Shown piece by piece: positions 4,888-8,524 of a stretch of DNA of 8,524 nucleotides; the stretch's first letter is position 1, and every line of letters starts with the position of its first letter. The notes below the pieces were generated by a model. The model did not search any database. It saw only the letters and a list, made by a program, of their open reading frames with translations, and was not told the DNA's origin. Origin of the DNA: Candidatus Woesearchaeota archaeon (GTDB taxonomy: Archaea; Nanobdellota; Nanobdellia; Woesearchaeales; GW2011-AR4); NCBI GenBank assembly GCA_030751755.1, contig JASMFO010000072.1, positions 1 to 8,524 of the forward strand, written 5' to 3'. Made by a program: the position numbers and the translations under genes.

Positions 4888-4991
4888 GGGGGGAATTGCC
4901 GCTATTTTTAAATTCTTCTATTTTGTCAGAGCTATGGACCAGTTTAACCAAAGATTTTTATAGAATTATATGTGGACTAATATTCATCAAT

Positions 4992-5816
4992 ATGGAACAA
5001 AAAACAATTTTAATAACCGGATGTTCTAGCGGAATAGGGTATGCTACAGCAGCCTATTTGAGGAAAAAGGGATACAGGGTTTTTGCAACATGCAGGAAAC
5101 AAAAAGATGTAAAAATATTGCAGAGAAAAGGTTTTGAGTCTTTTTTGCTCGATGTCAGCTCTTCTGAATCCATTAATAAAGCGATAATGGAGGTAAAAAA
5201 GAGAACTAAATGCTTGTATGCTTTGTTTAACAATGCAGGATTCGTAATACCTGGGGCTGTTGAGGACCTTTCAAGAAACACGCTTAGAGTACAATTTGAA
5301 ACGAATATCTTTGGCGCAATTGAGTTAACAAATTCAATAATGCCTCTATTTAGAAAACAAAAGAAAGGCAGGATCATTTTCAATAGCTCGGTTTTAGGAT
5401 TTGTTTCAGCACCCTATAAAAGCGCCTATAGTGCTTCAAAATATGCAATGGAGGCCTTTTCAGATAGTTTACGGTTAGAAACCCCCATTGGAATTCATGT
5501 AACTTTAATCGAGCCAGGACCAGTTAAAACTAAAATTGACGAAAATGCATTAAACAATTTTAAAAAATATATAGATCAAAAAAATAGTGCTCATGCAGAT
5601 ATTTATAAGAAACACTTACTTCGTTTATCTGAAGAAAAACTTGTAAACTTTTTTAGGCTGCCAGCGCATAAAGTTGCTGTGAAGGTCTACTATATTTTAG
5701 AACATACAAAGCCAAGGCCCAGATATTACATCACCATAACTACCTATATCATGGGATACCTTAAAAGAATCCTTTCTTCGAGAATGATGGACAGGCTAAT
5801 TTCAAGAGCTAGTTGA
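4992..5816 (+). CDS. YbbO-like short-chain dehydrogenase/reductase
   Basis: A 274-residue NAD(P)-dependent oxidoreductase of the classical SDR family, cytosolic. The cofactor site is TILITGCSSGIG (TGxxxGIG at 9-16). An Arg-Lys (35-36) after strand 2 favours NADP. The NNAG motif is at 80-83, a catalytic Asn at 105 (FETN), Ser133, and Tyr146-Lys150 (YSASK). PGPVKT (175-180) follows. Segments such as LITGCSSGIG, ATCRKQKDV, CLYALFNNAGF, YSASKYAMEAFSD, IEPGP and the C-terminal LKRILSSRMMDRLI closely resemble Escherichia coli YbbO, an NADP-dependent aldehyde reductase, as I recall it. Substrate is therefore guessed: aldehydes or lipid-like carbonyls. An in-frame ATG at 4896 would add 32 residues unlike the family; the ATG at 4992 starts directly at the Rossmann fold. 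A TATA-like box at 4957-4972 suggests a short or absent leader. Probably acquired from bacteria. Confidence 0.93.
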   Translation: MEQKTILITGCSSGIGYATAAYLRKKGYRVFATCRKQKDVKILQRKGFESFLLDVSSSESINKAIMEVKKRTKCLYALFNNAGFVIPGAVEDLSRNTLRVQFETNIFGAIELTNSIMPLFRKQKKGRIIFNSSVLGFVSAPYKSAYSASKYAMEAFSDSLRLETPIGIHVTLIEPGPVKTKIDENALNNFKKYIDQKNSAHADIYKKHLLRLSEEKLVNFFRLPAHKVAVKVYYILEHTKPRPRYYITITTYIMGYLKRILSSRMMDRLISRAS

Positions 5817-5907
5817 AAGGAAAAGTGCATAGAAGAAATATTTAAAAATTAATTATACCTATATTAAAGATGACAGAATTAATATCAAAAGCAAATATTG
5901 GAAAGAA

Positions 5908-6111
5908 TCATTCAACAACAATCTTTATCTTATTCCTGTTAGGATTTAATTCCTGCAAATCGACTAGTTTATAGTTTTTTATGCCTTTGGCTTCAGCATA
6001 TTTCTTTGCTTTTTCTTCTGTCTTGAATGTTTTGGGTTTTGGCTTTCTGTTCCTGCCCCTAATGCTATGCATCCTTAACTTTCTTTTCTGCCTAGTGTGT
6101 AATTTTGCCAT
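5908..6111 (-). CDS. Small basic, ribosomal-protein-like protein
   Basis: A 67-residue protein. The first 30 residues are extremely rich in Lys and Arg (MAKLHTRQKRKLRMHSIRG, then RNRKPKPK) and must bind nucleic acid, most likely rRNA. The second half (TFKTEEKAKKYAEAKGIKNYKLVDL, in two parts: helix about 32-42, then a strand) looks like a small alpha/beta domain ending KIKIVVE. I recall similar unnamed proteins in DPANN archaea but cannot tie it to a named ribosomal protein. The opening resembles the start of ribosomal protein S15 only superficially. An in-frame ATG at 6117 adds two residues. The start at 6111 is preferred, because the TATA box (6133-6141) lies 26 nt from it, giving a leaderless mRNA as for neighbours. 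Divergent from cbf5, which also fits ribosome biogenesis. Confidence 0.75.
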   Translation of the reverse strand: MAKLHTRQKRKLRMHSIRGRNRKPKPKTFKTEEKAKKYAEAKGIKNYKLVDLQELNPNRNKIKIVVE

Positions 6112-6132
6112 TTTCATCAGATTTGATGGATA

Positions 6133-6141
6133 TTATATAAG
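6133..6141 (-). promoter_or_regulatory. TATA box of the small basic protein gene
   Basis: Minus-strand CTTATATAA, centred 26 nt from the ATG at 6111 and only 20 nt from the one at 6117. This supports the shorter product. Confidence 0.5.
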
Positions 6142-6296
6142 TTTTTTGTTAGTAGGCTTCTCCTATGCAGAAGGACCTGTTAATTTCTTACCCTAACCGC
6201 GTTCTTTAAAAGACAGAAGGGGAATGGAAATGGCGATGGGGATAAAACCATTCAGCTTAACGTTTTCTATAGGCGACAGTTCCATAAATAATAACC

Positions 6297-6304
6297 TTAT
6301 TAAA
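6297..6304 (+). promoter_or_regulatory. TATA box of cbf5
   Basis: TTATTAAA, centred about 28 nt before the ATG at 6329, with no Shine-Dalgarno sequence between. This predicts a leaderless or nearly leaderless mRNA. The rest of the 6118-6328 gap shows no gene or RNA that I can support. Confidence 0.4.
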
Positions 6305-6328
6305 CCAATATTATTTCTTTAATTTAAT

Positions 6329-7318
6329 ATGACTCAACATTTATTGCCATTTGAAATGTTAAAAAGAAAAATATTAATGAAAAAAGAAGCTAAAACAGAT
6401 GCTAAGCTAGGCTGTAAGCCAGAAGACCGTGCAACAAAAGAAATAATTAATTATGGTGTTGTTAATATAAATAAGTGTCAGGGTCCTACTTCTCATCAGG
6501 TGAGTGATTATGTACAGAAGATTCTTCATATTAATAAAAGCGGCCATAGTGGCACCTTAGATCCTCATGTGCATGGTGTGCTGCCAGTAGCTTTAGGAAG
6601 AGCCACAAGGATTGTACAGATGTTGTTGACCTCTGGAAAAGAATATGTGGGAATAATGCATTTACATAAGGACGTTGGTCAAGAAAAATTAAAGGAAGCG
6701 ATAAAAAGAAATTTTACCGGCAAAATAAAGCAGATTCCACCATTAAAGAGTTCTGTAAAAAGGGTGAAGAGAGAAAGGGAAATTTATTATTTTGATATCC
6801 TAGAAAAACAAGGACAGGATGTTTTATTCATTGTCGGATGCCAGGCTGGCACATACATTAGAAAATTAATCCATGATTTAGGCCAGAAATTAAAAATAGG
6901 AGCGCATATGCTCGAGCTTAGAAGAACAAAAGCAGGACCATTTAATGAAGAAACATTATTTACCTTGCAGGATTTGACAGATGCTTATTATTTCTATAAA
7001 AAAGAGAGCAATGATAAGTTTTTAAGAAAAATTATACAGCCAATAGAAAATGCTATTGCACATTTACCCAAAATATGGGTTTTTGACACTACTGTTGATA
7101 CTTTATGCCATGGTGCAGATTTAAACATTCCGGGAATAAGCAAATTAAGTGATTCTATTTTTGAAAATGATGCAGTTGCAATCATGACATTGAAAAATGA
7201 GTTAATTGCATTGGGAACTGCTGCGTTAAATTCTGATGATATCTTAAAGAAAAAAAAAGGCATGGCAATTAAGACAGAAAAAGTTTTTATGAAGGCTGAA
7301 ACGTATAAAATTGTTTAG
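6329..7318 (+). CDS. cbf5: tRNA/rRNA pseudouridine synthase Cbf5 (archaeal dyskerin)
   Basis: Catalytic subunit of the box H/ACA RNP (with Nop10, Gar1, L7Ae) that converts uridine to pseudouridine in rRNA; it can also make tRNA pseudouridine 55. It has 329 residues, the usual archaeal size. The N-terminal LPFEMLKRKILMKKEAKTD leads to the TruB-type catalytic domain: YGVVNINKCQGPTSHQVSDY (42-61), then SGHSGTLDPHVHGVLPVALG (71-90), with catalytic Asp78. KEYV (104-107) and GCQAGTYIRKLIHDLG follow. The C-terminal domain (about 245-329) is PUA-like (HGADLNIPGISKL, AIMTLKNELIALG, KGMAIKTEKVFM). Two positions differ from the consensus I know: CQGPTSH in place of PPGPTSH, and DPHVHG in place of DPKVTG/DPKVSG. 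The start at 6329 is supported by the TATA box; the gene stands alone before ftsZ. Confidence 0.97.
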   Translation: MTQHLLPFEMLKRKILMKKEAKTDAKLGCKPEDRATKEIINYGVVNINKCQGPTSHQVSDYVQKILHINKSGHSGTLDPHVHGVLPVALGRATRIVQMLLTSGKEYVGIMHLHKDVGQEKLKEAIKRNFTGKIKQIPPLKSSVKRVKREREIYYFDILEKQGQDVLFIVGCQAGTYIRKLIHDLGQKLKIGAHMLELRRTKAGPFNEETLFTLQDLTDAYYFYKKESNDKFLRKIIQPIENAIAHLPKIWVFDTTVDTLCHGADLNIPGISKLSDSIFENDAVAIMTLKNELIALGTAALNSDDILKKKKGMAIKTEKVFMKAETYKIV

Positions 7319-7421
7319 AATGCTTTATAAACCCCAATATATATATTTTACTACAACAGTATATTAGTATACAAAAACATAACATTTATATACTGGCAGT
7401 TTTCTTTATATTTAATACATA

Positions 7422-7429
7422 TTTATAAA
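7422..7429 (+). promoter_or_regulatory. TATA box of ftsZ
   Basis: TTTATAAA. A start about 25 nt downstream (near 7451) would give a leader of about 40 nt with the Shine-Dalgarno. Another possible box, ATTTATATAC, lies at 7384-7393, so two promoters are possible. Confidence 0.45.
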
Positions 7430-7438
7430 CGAGACAAC

Positions 7439-7454
7439 GGAAAACAAGTTTTCC
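7439..7454. promoter_or_regulatory. Inverted repeat at the ftsZ transcription start
   Basis: GGAAAAC, AA, GTTTTCC: perfect 7-bp arms with a 2-nt spacer, too tight to make a good RNA hairpin. It lies directly downstream of the TATA box and over the predicted start site, a natural place for a dimeric repressor. It could alternatively act in the leader RNA. Confidence 0.45.
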
Positions 7455-7479
7455 TGATATCAAAACTAAAACAAATTTT

Positions 7480-7485
7480 GAGGTG
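7480..7485 (+). promoter_or_regulatory. Shine-Dalgarno GAGGTG of ftsZ
   Basis: GAGGTG, complementary to the archaeal 16S rRNA tail, ends 6 nt before the ATG at 7492. It fixes the start codon. Confidence 0.75.
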
Positions 7486-7491
7486 TAAAAA

Positions 7492-8524
7492 ATGGACTTT
7501 ATAGTGCAAGAAGCAGTAAAAAATCAGCAAAACATTAATTATGAAAATATGGTAGGTCAGGCGAATATAAAGGTTATTGGTGTAGGAGGCGGTGGAAGCA
7601 ATATGGTTTCCTGGCTTTATAAAAAAGGCGTTAAAGGAGCTGAAATAGCTGCCTGCAACACAGATAAGCAGCATTTAGATCTGACAAGTTCTGACCGGAA
7701 GATTCTGATAGGAAAAGATTTAACTCGAGGCTTAGGCTGCGGGGGATTTCCAGATAAAGGTGCAGAAGCTGCTCAGGAATCTATACAAGAGATTAAAGAT
7801 ACTGTAAAAAACACTGATATGGCTTTTATATGCGCAGGAATGGGTGGCGGTACAGGAACTGGAGCTGCTCCTGTAATTGCTCAGGTTGTAAAAGATTCTG
7901 GTGCTATAGTTATTGGAACTGTAACTATGCCCTTTAGCATTGAAAGAGCAAGGATAGATAAAGCAGAATTTGGCTTGCAGCAATTACGCCAAGTTTCTGA
8001 TACAGTCATTGTAATTGATAATAATAGGCTAGTTAATATTGCTGGCAACTTGCCAGTACAGCAGGCATTTGCAGTCGCAAATGAACTAATAGCAACTATG
8101 ATCAGAGGCATTGTAGAAACGATTGCTGTCCCAAGCTTAGTTAATTTAGATTATGCAGATGTCAAGGCTATAATGACAAATGGAGGAGTAGCTGCTATTG
8201 GTGTTGGAGCTTCAGATACAACAAGCAAAGTAGAAGAAGCTGTTAAAGGCGCTTTAAGCAATCCATTGTTGGATATAGACTATAAAGGCGCGACAGGAGC
8301 TTTGATACATATTGAAGGTGGTCCTGATATGACTCTTGATGAGGTAAGTAAAGTAGGAGATTTGGTTACACAAACTCTTGACCAAGATGCAAATGTTATC
8401 TGGGGAGCCCGTGTTTCAGAAGAGATGAGAGGAAAGCTTACAGTAATGACAATAATAACCGGAGTTAAAAGCCCATGGATTTTGGGCAAATTGGATAACA
8501 AAGCAATTAGGGAAGAACAGACAA
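7492..8524 (+). CDS. ftsZ: Cell division GTPase FtsZ, 3' end beyond window
   Basis: Tubulin-fold GTPase that polymerises at midcell to form the division ring. 344 residues are visible and the frame is still open at the edge. After a 25-residue N-terminal tail come the first nucleotide loop (IKVIGVGGGGSNMVSWLY, 26-43), NTDKQHL (56-62) and KILIGKDLTRGLGCGG (70-85). The tubulin signature is MGGGTGTGAAP (117-127). PFSIERARID (147-156) and the T7 loop NLDYADVKAIM (218-228), with Asp220 and Asp223 completing the GTPase site across subunits, follow. The C-terminal domain runs to ARVSEEMRGKLTVMTIITGV. All active-site parts are present. NTDKQHL and GKDLTRGLG recall archaeal FtsZ1, but I cannot settle FtsZ1 against FtsZ2. 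The first loop has GGGGSN where GGAGNN/GGAGGN is usual, and GLGCGG where GLGAGG is usual. Confidence 0.96.
   Translation, partial: MDFIVQEAVKNQQNINYENMVGQANIKVIGVGGGGSNMVSWLYKKGVKGAEIAACNTDKQHLDLTSSDRKILIGKDLTRGLGCGGFPDKGAEAAQESIQEIKDTVKNTDMAFICAGMGGGTGTGAAPVIAQVVKDSGAIVIGTVTMPFSIERARIDKAEFGLQQLRQVSDTVIVIDNNRLVNIAGNLPVQQAFAVANELIATMIRGIVETIAVPSLVNLDYADVKAIMTNGGVAAIGVGASDTTSKVEEAVKGALSNPLLDIDYKGATGALIHIEGGPDMTLDEVSKVGDLVTQTLDQDANVIWGARVSEEMRGKLTVMTIITGVKSPWILGKLDNKAIREEQT

Noticed and set aside
4896..4991. 32-residue N-terminal extension of the dehydrogenase
   Set aside because: SDR proteins of this type start directly at the Rossmann strand, and the promoter-like boxes at 4957-4972 lie inside the extension.
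5054..5383. Minus-strand open frame of 109 codons
   Set aside because: Antisense to the dehydrogenase catalytic region; no motif or promoter of its own.
5870..5977. 35-residue plus-strand frame with a hydrophobic middle and one Cys (lipoprotein-like)
   Set aside because: It has an AT-rich box at promoter distance, but it mostly overlaps the basic protein gene in antisense and has no recognisable family.
6142..6296. Possible H/ACA guide RNA upstream of cbf5
   Set aside because: ACA triplets occur (for example in AGACAG and GCGACAG), but no upstream stem with a pseudouridylation pocket and kink-turn could be built.
7423..8501. Several minus-strand open frames across the right end
   Set aside because: All are antisense to ftsZ, which is complete up to the window edge.

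Overview
The window looks like a piece of an archaeal chromosome, most likely from a DPANN lineage of the Woesearchaeota/Pacearchaeota kind. The evidence is a group II chaperonin (thermosome), an archaeal/eukaryotic-type Cbf5 pseudouridine synthase with a PUA-like C-terminus, FtsZ, short winged-helix proteins of archaeal type, and TATA boxes about 26-29 nt upstream of many start codons. The DNA is AT-rich throughout. The phylum assignment is inference from gene style; no rRNA or tRNA is present to confirm it.

Layout. Positions 1-186 (minus) hold the N-terminus of a DUF4013-type membrane protein that runs off the left edge. The thermosome gene (376-2010, minus) follows. Next, reading on the minus strand, comes a two-gene unit: a seven-helix membrane protein (2404-3126) overlapping by ATGA a winged-helix protein (2132-2407). 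A 300-nt gene-free stretch (3127-3426) holds three consecutive hairpins, the last followed by a T-run, and a fourth perfect inverted repeat. A class I SAM methyltransferase follows (3427-4035, minus). On the plus strand are a tiny zinc-ribbon reading frame without a normal start (about 4164-4298) and a short winged-helix protein (4324-4518). Convergent with these is a cold-shock-domain protein with an acidic tail (4582-4839, minus). Divergent from that is a bacterial-looking short-chain dehydrogenase (4992-5816, plus). A very basic 67-residue protein (5908-6111, minus) lies next to Cbf5 (6329-7318, plus). The window ends inside ftsZ (7492-8524+, plus), which is open at the right edge. The 6118-6328 gap holds only the two divergent promoters as far as I can see.

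How the parts relate. There is no large operon; most genes have their own promoter. Two expression styles are visible. One is leaderless or nearly so (DUF4013, the 7TM protein, methyltransferase, the 4324 winged-helix gene, the basic protein, cbf5). The other has a short leader with a strong Shine-Dalgarno sequence (thermosome, cold-shock protein, ftsZ, and the zinc-ribbon frame). The housekeeping theme is protein folding, RNA modification, RNA chaperoning and cell division, with small regulators in between.

The most unusual item is the 3222-3356 element. Its three stem-loops each expose a pyrimidine loop with CCUCC(C), CACCUC or UCCUC, which resemble the anti-Shine-Dalgarno end of 16S rRNA. 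It could be a small RNA acting on Shine-Dalgarno-led mRNAs; this is a hypothesis. Other points worth attention are the 7TM/winged-helix pair, the zinc-ribbon frame that begins after a good GGAGG but without ATG/GTG/TTG, the inverted repeats over the ftsZ and csp start regions, and the YbbO-like dehydrogenase as a probable transfer from bacteria.
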